In this document: positions 1-7,721 of the stretch, in pieces
How positions within the stretch are numbered: the stretch's first letter is position 1
How the letters are laid out: every line of letters starts with the position of its first letter
Assembly (NCBI GenBank): GCA_018710985.1
Contig: DVIV01000001.1
Span: forward strand, 62,001 to 126,000
Origin: Candidatus Limiplasma pullicola
Lineage (GTDB): Bacteria > Bacillota > Clostridia > Christensenellales > Aristaeellaceae
Length of the DNA: 64,000 nucleotides
Direction of reading: 5' to 3'
Notes under the pieces: model-generated
What the model was told of the DNA's origin: nothing
The model's input: only the letters and a program-made list of their open reading frames with translations
The model's database searches: none
Position numbers and translations under genes: made by a program

Positions 1-19
1 CGTTAGATTATTTAGCCAC

Positions 20-48
20 TTGCTCCGCCGCCGGGCGCGTGGTATCAT
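20..48 (+). promoter_or_regulatory. Sigma-A type promoter for the DMT transporter
   Basis: TTGCTC at 20-25 and TATCAT at 43-48 are separated by 17 bases. They lie about 60 bases upstream of the chosen start at 110. The call rests on consensus matching only. Confidence 0.5.
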
Positions 49-109
49 GGTCCCATTCCATTCCAAAGAAGGCCGCGCATGCGCGCGCCTCAGGCAAGGA
101 GGCCATACT

Positions 110-988
110 ATGTCCGCCGGGGAACGCCGGGGCCATCTGCTGGCGCTGTTTACCATCGTGGTGTGGGGCACCACGTTTTTGTCCACGTCGGTGCTGCTGC
201 GCGATTTTGCGCCGCTGGAAATCCTCATCCTCCGCATGGTGCTGGGCATCGCGGCGCTGACGGTGGCGCGGCCCCGGCGGCTGCAACTGAAAAGCCGCCG
301 CCACGAATGGCTCTTCGCCGGGGCGGGGCTGACGGGCGTATCCCTGTATTTTCTGCTGGAAAACTACGCGCTGACCTTCACCTATTCGGCCAACTGCAGC
401 GTGATCATCTCCACCGCGCCGTTTTTCGTGGCCATCGCGGTGCGGCTGTTTCTGGGCGGCGCGCCGATGGGGCGCAGCTTTTACGCGGGGTTTGCGGTGG
501 CCATTCTCGGCATCGCGCTGCTTTCCTTCAGCGGGCAGGCGCTCAACCTCAATCCCCTGGGCGACCTTCTGTGCCTGCTGGCCGCCGTGTGCTGGGGCGG
601 ATACAGCGTGTTCCTCAAAAAGATCGAAACCTGCGGCTACGACACGCTTTTGGTCACGCGCCGCATCTTCCTCTACGGCCTGTTGTTCCTGCTGCCCGCG
701 CTGCCCTTCACGCCGGTTGGCTTTGACATGCAGGCGCTGCTCAAACCCGTCAATCTCCTGAACCTGCTCTACCTGGGCCTGTGCGCCAGCGCCCTGTGCT
801 TCGTGACCTGGAACGTGGCGGTCAGCCGGCTGGGCGCGGTGCGCACCAGCGTCTACATCTATCTCTCCCCCGTGGTGACGATCGTGGCGTCCTGGCTGCT
901 GCTGGGCGACCCCGTGCTGCCCATGGCACTGCTGGGCGCGGCGCTGACGCTGGTGGGGCTGGCGCTGTCCCAGCGCCCCCGCGCCTGA
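110..988 (+). CDS. EamA/DMT-family transporter (RhaT-like, 10 TM)
   Basis: Predicted inner-membrane permease of 292 residues in the drug/metabolite transporter superfamily. The protein is almost entirely hydrophobic, with about ten membrane helices arranged as two EamA repeats (roughly residues 5-140 and 150-285). The first repeat has the usual VWGTTF opening and the second the P-V-x-T-x-x-x-x-W-x-x-LGD signature. An in-frame ATG at 20 exists, but the ATG at 110 sits just downstream of AAGGAGG, and the 30 residues before it look like non-coding translation, so 110 is preferred. The substrate cannot be inferred. It is a single gene with its own promoter, ending convergently 6 bases from the next gene. 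Confidence 0.85.
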   Translation: MSAGERRGHLLALFTIVVWGTTFLSTSVLLRDFAPLEILILRMVLGIAALTVARPRRLQLKSRRHEWLFAGAGLTGVSLYFLLENYALTFTYSANCSVIISTAPFFVAIAVRLFLGGAPMGRSFYAGFAVAILGIALLSFSGQALNLNPLGDLLCLLAAVCWGGYSVFLKKIETCGYDTLLVTRRIFLYGLLFLLPALPFTPVGFDMQALLKPVNLLNLLYLGLCASALCFVTWNVAVSRLGAVRTSVYIYLSPVVTIVASWLLLGDPVLPMALLGAALTLVGLALSQRPRA

Positions 989-994
989 TGAAAG

Positions 995-2893
995 TCATCG
1001 CACCTCAACGCCCTCCGCCGGGCCCAAAAACGCCGTCGCGCGCCTGACCTCCTCCGGGGCCAGGCGCGTTCCCTTTGGCGCGACCACCCACATATCGCCT
1101 CCGGCCAGCCGCACCCGCGCCGCCACCTCGCCCTCGAACCACTCCGGCGAGCCGCTCATCCCCATCAGGCAGGCGTCCTGCCAGCGGTTTTCGCTTTCGA
1201 GGCACTCGGCCACATGGCCGCAGGGCAGCTCATACACGCGGCCCTGCGCGTCTCGCGCCCCGCGGCGGTGCTCCACCGTCACATGCACGGTCCGCCCCAG
1301 CGGCGAGGGGGCGGCGCAGGGTTTCGCGTCTTCCCTCGCCTCGTCTTCCCAGAAATCCAAGCCCAGGCATTGGCACAGGTCGGTCGCCAGCATGCCCCGC
1401 TCGCCGTATCGCCGCACGGCCCGCTCGCCCGCCAGCCCGTGCAGGGCGCACGCCGCCTGCATCAGAAGCAGGTCGTCCATCGCGTAGGCGCCCGCCGCTC
1501 GCCCGGCCAAAAGCGCCGCCATCACGCCGGTGAGCGCGTCGCCGCTGCCGCCCTTGGCCATGGCGGGCGTGCCGAAGGGGTTGAGGGCCAGGCCCTCCTG
1601 TGCGCACAGCACGCTGCGCGCGCCCTTGAGCACCACCGCCGCGCCGTACCGCCGACGGATGCGCGCCGCCGCGCCCGGCATGTCCGCGAGAATCTCCGCC
1701 GTGGATACGCCCAGCAGCCGCGCCGCCTCCCCCGGATGGGGGGTCAGCACAATCGCCGCGCCGTCGGCCAGCCAGGCGGGCCGGCGGGCCAGCAGGTTGA
1801 GCGCGTCCGCGTCCAGCATGCAGGGCAGCGCACGCCCGTGCAGAAAGCGAAGCAGGCGCTCCATCAGCGCGGCGGCCATCGGTCCCCGTCCCAGCCCGCA
1901 GCCCGCGCCCAGCGCGTCCGCGCGCTCCAGCGCCGCCGAGAGGGCCTCCCAGGCGGCGTCCTCGTCGTCCATGGGCAGCGGGGCGCAGGTGGCGCAGGGA
2001 CAGAGCGTCTGCACCACGTCCACCACGTCGTCCGGGCAGGCCACCGTCACCAGCCCCGCGCCCGCGCGCAGGGCCGCCGTCGCGGCGATGGCCGCGGCTC
2101 CCGCCATGCCCCGGCTTCCGGCCCAGAGCACCACGCGGCCCAGATTTCCCTTGTGCGCGGTTTTCGCGCGCGGCGGCAGGAGCCGCTCGCCCCGCTCCAG
2201 CACGCGCATGCCGTCCGCGTCGTCCAGCGCCGCGGCCTCCGGTGCGCTGAGGCCGATGTCCGCCACGGTGATCTCTCCGGCAAAGTCCGGCCCCTGCCCC
2301 AGGTACAGCCCCGGCTTGGGCCGGTGGAAGGTGATCGTCTCGCACGCGCGCACCGCCGCGCCCATCACCTGCCCCGTCTCGCCGTTCAGCCCCGAGGGGA
2401 TATCCACCGCCACCACGGGCACGCCCGCCTCCGCTAGCGCATTGAGCGCCTCGCAGGCCGCGCGCGCCGCGCCCTCCAGCGGGCGCGACAGCCCCGTGCC
2501 AAAGAGCGCGTCCACCGCGCAGGCGGCCTCCTGCGGCAGCGCAAGCCCGTCCTCCGCGCGGCGCACGGCCACGCGGTCCTCCGCCGCCTCCCGCAGGCGG
2601 CTGAGCTCGCGCTGCGCGTCCGCGCTGAGCGTGCCGGGCAGCAGCAGGCACGTCCCGCGAAAGGCCGGGTCCTCCTGCGCCAGCATGCGCATGGCCGCCA
2701 GGCCGTCGCCCCCGTTGTTGCCCGTGCCGCACAGGCAGACCACCTGCCCCGCGCGCCCGGCCATCCGGCGGCGCACCGCCTGCGCCACGTGCGCCGCGGC
2801 GTTTTGCATGAGCCTGTCGCCCGTGAGGGCCGTCTCCCGCATCACGCGGGTTTCCACCCGCTTCATCTCCGACGGTGTGATGGTGCGCAGCAT
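995..2893 (-). CDS. nnrD: Bifunctional NAD(P)HX epimerase/dehydratase with extra C-terminal domain
   Basis: Repairs hydrated NAD(P)H. The N-terminal YjeF_N epimerase half (about residues 1-215) contains GNNGGDG at 58-64. The ADP-dependent dehydratase half (about 235-510, ribokinase-like) carries the KGGSGD..TG motif near residue 448. Length is 632 residues, about 110 more than a usual fused NnrE-NnrD. The excess is a separate C-terminal segment (about 530-632) that resembles the small inorganic-pyrophosphatase fold of Firmicutes: a GRTVHVTVEHRRG opening, a WQDACLMG strand like EEQDAYILG, and a final WVVAPKG..L..EEVRRA segment. Several acidic active-site residues of true pyrophosphatases look absent. 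The gene follows acpS, a common Firmicutes pairing. The two enzyme halves are secure; the C-terminal assignment is inference. Confidence 0.9.
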   Translation of the reverse strand: MLRTITPSEMKRVETRVMRETALTGDRLMQNAAAHVAQAVRRRMAGRAGQVVCLCGTGNNGGDGLAAMRMLAQEDPAFRGTCLLLPGTLSADAQRELSRLREAAEDRVAVRRAEDGLALPQEAACAVDALFGTGLSRPLEGAARAACEALNALAEAGVPVVAVDIPSGLNGETGQVMGAAVRACETITFHRPKPGLYLGQGPDFAGEITVADIGLSAPEAAALDDADGMRVLERGERLLPPRAKTAHKGNLGRVVLWAGSRGMAGAAAIAATAALRAGAGLVTVACPDDVVDVVQTLCPCATCAPLPMDDEDAAWEALSAALERADALGAGCGLGRGPMAAALMERLLRFLHGRALPCMLDADALNLLARRPAWLADGAAIVLTPHPGEAARLLGVSTAEILADMPGAAARIRRRYGAAVVLKGARSVLCAQEGLALNPFGTPAMAKGGSGDALTGVMAALLAGRAAGAYAMDDLLLMQAACALHGLAGERAVRRYGERGMLATDLCQCLGLDFWEDEAREDAKPCAAPSPLGRTVHVTVEHRRGARDAQGRVYELPCGHVAECLESENRWQDACLMGMSGSPEWFEGEVAARVRLAGGDMWVVAPKGTRLAPEEVRRATAFLGPAEGVEVR

Positions 2894-2911
2894 GCGCCCT
2901 TCCCCCTTTTG

Positions 2912-3283
2912 CTACTCGATCACGCACACGGCGGCGGCCATACCCGCCTCGTGCGTCAGGCTCAGAAACGCGCGCTCCGCGCCCAGTTCCGCAAGCCGCT
3001 TTTGCGCCGCCCCGGTCAGGCGGTAGGCCGGCGCGCCGCCCGGCAGGTGCTCCACACCGATTTCATCCAGCGCAATGCCCCCGCCGATGCCCGCGCCCAC
3101 GGCCTTGAGAAACGCCTCCTTGGCCGCGAACATGGCCGCCGCGCTCTGCGCGCCCATCTGCCCGCGCGAGGCGATGTACGCCCGCTCGCCGTCGGTGAAG
3201 AAGCGGCGCAGAAAGGCGTCGCCGCGCCTGAGCTCCCGCCCGATGCGCTCCACCCCGCACAGGTCGATGCCCAGGCCCCTCAT
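2912..3283 (-). CDS. acpS: Holo-[acyl-carrier-protein] synthase
   Basis: Transfers 4'-phosphopantetheine from CoA to the serine of acyl carrier protein. The product is 123 residues, normal for AcpS. The N-terminal GIDL motif supplies the metal-binding aspartate (D7), and the FAAKEAFLKA.G segment carries the second ligand glutamate (E56). The start at 3283 is chosen because the family begins directly with this GxD motif; the longer reading frame adds a low-complexity glycine/arginine stretch. The ATG overlaps the stop of the upstream peptidase gene by four bases (ATGA), indicating translational coupling. A stand-alone ACP encoded at 33273-33509 is a plausible substrate besides the fatty-acid ACP. 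Confidence 0.92.
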   Translation of the reverse strand: MRGLGIDLCGVERIGRELRRGDAFLRRFFTDGERAYIASRGQMGAQSAAAMFAAKEAFLKAVGAGIGGGIALDEIGVEHLPGGAPAYRLTGAAQKRLAELGAERAFLSLTHEAGMAAAVCVIE

Positions 3284-4239
3284 GCGTCCCGGCCCATGGC
3301 GACCGCGTTGACCACGGCCCGCGCCATGACCTCCGCCGCCGCCGCGCACAGCTGAATCTGGTTCACGTCCGCGTCCACGCGGCCCGTGCCCAGGGCAAAG
3401 ATGGTGTCGCCGTCCATCTGCGTGTGCACGGGGCGGATGGCCCGCGCCATCCCGTCATGCGCGCAGGTGGCCAGCCGCCTGGCCTGCGCCTTGGTGATGA
3501 CCGCGTCGGTGGCCACCACGGCGATGGTGGTGTTCTGCCCGGTGGTGATGCGCGGGGTGCCGGGCGCGGGGGCCGCCCCGCTGAGCAGGCTTTCACACAA
3601 AACGGGGGTGCCGTCCTTCATGCGGCCGAAGCCCAGCGGCCGGCCGTTTCGGATGTCGTAGACGTCGCCGCAGGCGTTGACCACGGCGATGGCGCCCACC
3701 GTCACCCCGCAGGGCAGGACGATGCTGGCCGTGCCCACGCCGCTTTGCATGGGCGTGGCGCCGGGCACCAGCTTGCCCACGGTCGCGCCCGTGCCCGCGC
3801 CGTGCGCGCCCTGCTCGACCGCCTTGGACGCGGCCTTGCACGCCTCGATGCCCATGGCCGCGTCCGGGCGCACATGCGCGTCGCCCACGGTCAGGTCGAA
3901 GATCACCGCGCCGGGCACGATGGGCACATGGCACACGCCCATGTCCATGCCGAGCTGATGCTTTTCCAGAAACGCCATCACGCCCGTGGCGGCCGCCAGC
4001 CCGAACGCGCTGCCGCCCGCCAGCACCACGGCGTTGGCGCGCTCCACGGTGTTTTCCGGCGCGCACAGGTCCGTCTCGCGCGTGCCGGGCGCCGCGCCGC
4101 GCACGTCCGCGCCCACCACCGCGCCGTCATGGCTGGCCAGGACCACCGTCACGCCGGTTTTGGCGGCGGCGTTTTGCGCCTGGCCCACGCGGATGCCGTG
4201 TACATCGGTAATGCTGCCCTCAAAGACAGGCTGTTTCAT
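3280..4239 (-). CDS. P1 family peptidase (DmpA/S58 type)
   Basis: Self-processing N-terminal-nucleophile hydrolase of the DmpA/BapA (S58) family, which contains aminopeptidases and amidases. The protein has 319 residues. It shows an N-terminal ITDVHGIRVGQ stretch typical of the family, the conserved AGGSAFGL segment (GGS at 75-77), and a GVGTAS segment where the family usually has its conserved glycine/serine loop. I do not assign the nucleophile by eye. A good ribosome site (AAGGAGG, nine bases before the ATG) fixes the start. It lies between birA and acpS in a same-strand run and overlaps acpS by four bases. The physiological substrate is unknown. Confidence 0.85.
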   Translation of the reverse strand: MKQPVFEGSITDVHGIRVGQAQNAAAKTGVTVVLASHDGAVVGADVRGAAPGTRETDLCAPENTVERANAVVLAGGSAFGLAAATGVMAFLEKHQLGMDMGVCHVPIVPGAVIFDLTVGDAHVRPDAAMGIEACKAASKAVEQGAHGAGTGATVGKLVPGATPMQSGVGTASIVLPCGVTVGAIAVVNACGDVYDIRNGRPLGFGRMKDGTPVLCESLLSGAAPAPGTPRITTGQNTTIAVVATDAVITKAQARRLATCAHDGMARAIRPVHTQMDGDTIFALGTGRVDADVNQIQLCAAAAEVMARAVVNAVAMGRDA

Positions 4240-4282
4240 CGCTTCAAACCTCCTTGCGTTCGCGCCTTCCGCGGCGCCCCTC

Positions 4283-5278
4283 TCAGCAATAACCCATCAG
4301 CCCGCGCACGGACACGTCCCCGCTGAGCACGCGGCGCTCGCCGCCGCCGTCCTCGCTGACGATCAGCGCGCCGGTTTCGTCGATGCTCTGCGCCGTTCCG
4401 GTGAACTCCCCATTCAGCCCGATCACCTTCACGCGCCGCCCCAGCGTGACCGACCGGGCCACGTACCCGTCAAGGATGCCCGCCAGCCCCTCGCGCTCCA
4501 GCGCGTCCACGGCGTTTTCCATGTGGCGCAGATAGGAAAGCAGGAGCTTCCTGCGGCAGACGGGCGGCGCGCCGGGATCGGCCTTTCGCATCTCGATGAG
4601 CAGCGAGGTCGCCTTCTGGCGCAGCTCGCCCTCAAAGCCCGTTTGGTTGACGTTGATGCCCACGCCGGGGATCACGAAGCTCAGCCCGTCCATGTCCGCC
4701 GCCAGCTCGCTCAAAATGCCCACGCACTTTTTCCCGTTCAGGATCACGTCGTTGGGCCATTTGATGCCGGGTTCCAGGCCGGGGCAGATCTCCGCGATGG
4801 CTCCGGCGGCGGCCAGCGCCGCGGCCAGCGTGAACAGCTGCGCCTGCTCCGTGGGCAGCGAGGGCCTGAGCACCAGCGACTGCGTCAGCGCCACGCCCGC
4901 GGGGGTTTCCCACCTGCGCTGAAGCCGCCCGCGCCCGGCGGTCTGCTGGTCGCACAGGGCCAGGCTGCCGGATGGCGCGCCCGCGCGCGCCAGCTCCTTG
5001 GCGCGGATGTTGGTGGAATCCATCTTCGCCTCGTAGGCGATTTCGCCCCGCCCGGCCCAGCGGGTATCCAGCTCATGCAGGAGGTAGCCGGGCAGCAGGC
5101 TGTTGTGCTCCGGGTCCAGCCGGTAGCCCAGCTTCCCCGCCGATACGATGCGGTAGCCCTCCGCGCGCAGCTTTTCCATGCGCTTCCACACGGCGGCGCG
5201 CGTCATGCCCAGCTGCTCGCACAGCCGCTCGCCGGAGATGGGCTCCCGCGTGGACAGCATGCCCAGAATCGGGTCCAT
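4283..5278 (-). CDS. birA: Biotin operon repressor / biotin-[acetyl-CoA-carboxylase] ligase
   Basis: Activates biotin as biotinyl-AMP and attaches it to carboxylase lysines. It is also predicted to repress biotin genes, because it has an N-terminal winged helix-turn-helix (residues 1-60). The ligase core shows the biotinyl-AMP loop GRGRLQRRW at 115-123, KWPND at 173-177 and KKCVGIL at 183-189. A small C-terminal SH3-like domain follows. Length 331 residues fits class II BirA. The ribosome site GGAGG lies in the last codons of queH, which ends three bases upstream, so the two are co-transcribed. No biotin biosynthesis genes or operator were seen in this window. Confidence 0.93.
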   Translation of the reverse strand: MDPILGMLSTREPISGERLCEQLGMTRAAVWKRMEKLRAEGYRIVSAGKLGYRLDPEHNSLLPGYLLHELDTRWAGRGEIAYEAKMDSTNIRAKELARAGAPSGSLALCDQQTAGRGRLQRRWETPAGVALTQSLVLRPSLPTEQAQLFTLAAALAAAGAIAEICPGLEPGIKWPNDVILNGKKCVGILSELAADMDGLSFVIPGVGINVNQTGFEGELRQKATSLLIEMRKADPGAPPVCRRKLLLSYLRHMENAVDALEREGLAGILDGYVARSVTLGRRVKVIGLNGEFTGTAQSIDETGALIVSEDGGGERRVLSGDVSVRGLMGYC

Positions 5279-5281
5279 GGC

Positions 5282-5839
5282 TTATACCTCCTCCTTTTTC
5301 GGGGATTTTTTGCGCTTGCGGTAGCGGTCCTCCTCGCTGAACACGCAGCCGCAGTACTTCTGCATGTACAGCCCCATGGCCCGCGCCCGGTCCTGCCCCT
5401 CGCGGAAGAAAGGGCGAAAATCCCGGTAGAGGAACGCAACGCCGAATTCCTCCGCCGCCTCGCGCGCGGTCCGGGCCAGCAGCTCATGGTTCTGATAGGG
5501 GCTGATGAGCAGCGTGGTGGTGAAGTGCGTAAAGCCGTTCTCCGCGGCATAGCGCGCGGCGGAGCGCATGCGCAGCCGGTAGCATACGGGACAGCGCCCG
5601 TCAAAATCGCCCCCGACCGCCTCCAGAAAGGGCCTGAGGCCATATCCGCCCTCCACGATCAGCGAAAGCCCGATCTCCCTGGCATAATCGACCAGTGTGT
5701 TGCGGCGCATGCGAAACTCCGTGAACGGGTGGATGTTGGGATTGTCCCAGAAGCCCACCGGCTCGATGCCCTCGCCGCGCAGCGTTTCGATGCACATGAT
5801 GGAGCACGGCGCGCAGCAGATATGCAAAAGCAGCTTCAT
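5282..5839 (-). CDS. queH: Epoxyqueuosine reductase QueH
   Basis: Catalyses the last step of queuosine synthesis, reducing epoxyqueuosine in tRNA to queuosine, as the non-orthologous alternative to QueG. The product is 185 residues. The N-terminal CCAPC motif (C8, C9, C12) and the later CPVC pair match the iron-sulfur/metal cysteines of the QueH (DUF208) family. The ATG at 5839 follows GAAGGAGG. It is the first gene of the leftward birA run and has its own sigma-A type promoter. Confidence 0.9.
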   Translation of the reverse strand: MKLLLHICCAPCSIMCIETLRGEGIEPVGFWDNPNIHPFTEFRMRRNTLVDYAREIGLSLIVEGGYGLRPFLEAVGGDFDGRCPVCYRLRMRSAARYAAENGFTHFTTTLLISPYQNHELLARTAREAAEEFGVAFLYRDFRPFFREGQDRARAMGLYMQKYCGCVFSEEDRYRKRKKSPKKEEV

Positions 5840-5864
5840 CTACCTTCCTCCTTCTTTATCTGCT

Positions 5865-5893
5865 ATTGTAACACCTGCGGCGCGCGCGGACAA
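5865..5893 (-). promoter_or_regulatory. Promoter for the queH-birA run
   Basis: On the minus strand TTGTCC (5893-5888) and TACAAT (5870-5865) are separated by 17 bases. They lie just upstream of queH and partly overlap the divergent promoter of the next gene. Confidence 0.6.
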
Positions 5894-5894
5894 G

Positions 5895-5923
5895 TTTCCA
5901 AATGCGCCGGAATGTGCTATAAT
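5895..5923 (+). promoter_or_regulatory. Promoter for the CHAP-like secreted protein
   Basis: TTTCCA at 5895-5900 and a perfect TATAAT at 5918-5923 are separated by 17 bases. The divergent queH promoter lies back to back with it. Confidence 0.6.
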
Positions 5924-5963
5924 GGCGTGGAACCTCAATAATCCAGCAAAGGAGCTTACCCGG

Positions 5964-6977
5964 ATGCGAACCACATTCACCCGCGGCCTGTGCTGCCTGC
6001 TCATCTGCCTGCTCTGCGCATCCTGCGCCCTTGCCGACGAGGAGCGCGACGCGCTTTTTGACGCGGCGCTGGAGGGGCTGCTCAGCCCCGCGCAGCAGGC
6101 CGACCTGGACGGCGCTTTGGACCTGCACACCGGCGACAGCGCCTATGTGCCCTGCATTGCGCCGGAGATCACCCCCTATGACGAGCGGGAGACGACCGTC
6201 TATCCGCCGGTCACCGGTCCCTTTTCGTCCTCGGACGAGTCGGTGGTGACGGTGACGGACGCGGGGCTGATGACGGGCGTAGCCCCCGGCACGGCCACCG
6301 TAACCTATCAGGCCGTGGAGGGCGAGCGCACCTGTCAGGTGACCGTGAGCGACGACGCCCTGCCGGAGCTGATCAAAAACTATATCTACGTGCTCAACCG
6401 GGAGTTCTATACCGTCAAGCGCGCGCGCCTGCCCAAGTATAACCAGTACGCCAAGTGGTACTACGGCAGGAAAAACGAGGTGGGCTGGTGCTCGGTGTTC
6501 ACCATCTACTGCGCCAACGCCGCCGGGGCCAACCCCATCAAGGTGGCCGACCTGGAGACGGAGGGCGAGTCCCCCGTGCAGTTCTTCCGCGAGGGACAGG
6601 TGGGCCGCCAGTACGACGGCTTCCTGGCGCTGGACCGCTTCGTGAGCGTGCCCAGACCCGGCTACCTGGTGATCTACGCGGATATGAGCAACGCCTACCG
6701 CACCGTGCACATCGGCTCGGTGACGGATGTGCAGGACCTGGGCGACGGCCTCTACGCCGTGACCACGGTGGAGGGCAACATGTCCAACAGCGTAAAGAGC
6801 TACTGCTACGTCTACGACAGCAACAAGCCCAACCATATGGTGGGCGTGGAGGAAGGCCTCAAGCTGCAAAACAACATGTCCGAGCTGCCCGAGCAGATGC
6901 ACTCGGACCCCCTGGTGCAGTACGAGCTGCACACGGACCACTGGTCCGTCTTCGGCTTTTGCCAGACCTGGAAATAA
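5964..6977 (+). CDS. Secreted Ig-like (BIG2) plus CHAP/NlpC-like cysteine hydrolase
   Basis: Exported protein of 337 residues that probably acts on the cell wall. Residues 1-24 form a signal peptide (hydrophobic, ending ALA-D), with cysteines nearby that do not make a clean lipobox. Residues about 85-125 look like a bacterial Ig-like BIG2 domain (SSDESVVTV...G..TG.APGTATVTY). Residues about 135-335 look like a CHAP-type papain-fold amidase: VGWCSVF (C176), TVHIGSV (H249), then a VEGN segment as expected for the third polar residue. The start at 5964 is set by AAAGGAG and the signal peptide; longer readings lack one. The exact substrate is not shown by sequence. Confidence 0.7.
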   Translation: MRTTFTRGLCCLLICLLCASCALADEERDALFDAALEGLLSPAQQADLDGALDLHTGDSAYVPCIAPEITPYDERETTVYPPVTGPFSSSDESVVTVTDAGLMTGVAPGTATVTYQAVEGERTCQVTVSDDALPELIKNYIYVLNREFYTVKRARLPKYNQYAKWYYGRKNEVGWCSVFTIYCANAAGANPIKVADLETEGESPVQFFREGQVGRQYDGFLALDRFVSVPRPGYLVIYADMSNAYRTVHIGSVTDVQDLGDGLYAVTTVEGNMSNSVKSYCYVYDSNKPNHMVGVEEGLKLQNNMSELPEQMHSDPLVQYELHTDHWSVFGFCQTWK

Positions 6978-6982
6978 ACCCG

Positions 6983-7010
6983 TTTCATCCCGCGCAAAAT
7001 GCGGTATAAT
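6983..7010 (+). promoter_or_regulatory. Promoter for rubrerythrin
   Basis: TTTCAT at 6983-6988 and TATAAT at 7005-7010 with a 16-base spacer. The -10 is perfect and the -35 weak. No clear PerR or Fur box was recognised. Confidence 0.45.
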
Positions 7011-7057
7011 AAACGCGTAATGACGGGAAACGAAAACATGAAGGAGGTACGTGACCC

Positions 7058-7600
7058 ATGAACAATCTCAAGGGAACCAAGACCGAGGCCAACCTCATGA
7101 CCGCCTTCGCCGGCGAGAGCCAGGCGCATACCAAGTACAAGTACTACGCCTCCAAGGCCCGCAAGGAAGGCTACGTGCAGATCGGCAACCTCTTTGAGGA
7201 GACCGCCAACAACGAGAAGGAGCATGCCAAGATCTGGTTCAAGCTCCTGCACGACGGCGAGATTCCCGCCACCAGCACCAACCTGCTGGATGCCGCCAAC
7301 GGCGAAAACTACGAGTGGACCGACATGTACGCCAAGATGGCCGCCGATGCCCGCGAGGAGGGCTTCAACGATATCGCCTTCCTCTTCGAGTCCGTGGGCA
7401 AGATCGAGAAGGCCCACGAGGAGCGCTATCGCAAGCTGCTTTCCAACGTGGAGGACGGCATCGTCTTCAGCCGCGACGGCGACATGATCTGGGAGTGCTC
7501 CAACTGCGGACACATCGTCATCGGCCCCAAGGCCCCCGAAATGTGCCCCGTGTGCAAGCACCCCAAGGCCTATTTCCAGCTCCGCGCCCAGAACTATTGA
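7058..7600 (+). CDS. rbr: Rubrerythrin
   Basis: Non-heme diiron peroxidase protecting anaerobes from hydrogen peroxide in the cytoplasm. The product is 180 residues. The N-terminal ferritin-like four-helix bundle (about 1-140) holds the E-x-x-H type iron ligands (ETANNEKEH and a second E..EKAHEERY). The C-terminal rubredoxin domain has CSNCG and CPVCK knuckles for one iron. Length and domain order are normal. The ATG at 7058 follows GAAGGAGGT. It is monocistronic, with its own promoter and a strong downstream terminator. Confidence 0.96.
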   Translation: MNNLKGTKTEANLMTAFAGESQAHTKYKYYASKARKEGYVQIGNLFEETANNEKEHAKIWFKLLHDGEIPATSTNLLDAANGENYEWTDMYAKMAADAREEGFNDIAFLFESVGKIEKAHEERYRKLLSNVEDGIVFSRDGDMIWECSNCGHIVIGPKAPEMCPVCKHPKAYFQLRAQNY

Positions 7601-7614
7601 TTCAAAGCGCCCGC

Positions 7615-7644
7615 GCCGTCCGGCTTTGCCGGGCGGCTTTTTTT
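7615..7644 (+). terminator. Rho-independent terminator of rubrerythrin
   Basis: A GC-rich stem (7615-7624 pairing with 7628-7637, loop TTT) is followed by seven T residues at 7638-7644. Confidence 0.9.
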
Positions 7645-7650
7645 GCGCCC

Positions 7651-7679
7651 TTTCCATTCCCGGCCGAACGTGATACACT
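7651..7679 (+). promoter_or_regulatory. Possible promoter for the glycosyltransferase and tubulin/actin-like operon
   Basis: TTTCCA at 7651-7656, a 17-base spacer, then TACACT at 7674-7679 preceded by TGA, an extended -10 form. It lies between the rubrerythrin terminator and the gene at 7722, and no other promoter is obvious before 16951. Confidence 0.4.
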
Positions 7680-7721
7680 ATACCCAGCCGTTTTCCCCCT
7701 CTTGATGAAAGGAGCGCCCGC

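Noticed and set aside
8-304. 98-residue minus-strand frame at the left edge
   Set aside because: It lies opposite the transporter start, has no ribosome site and is rich in histidine and glutamine.
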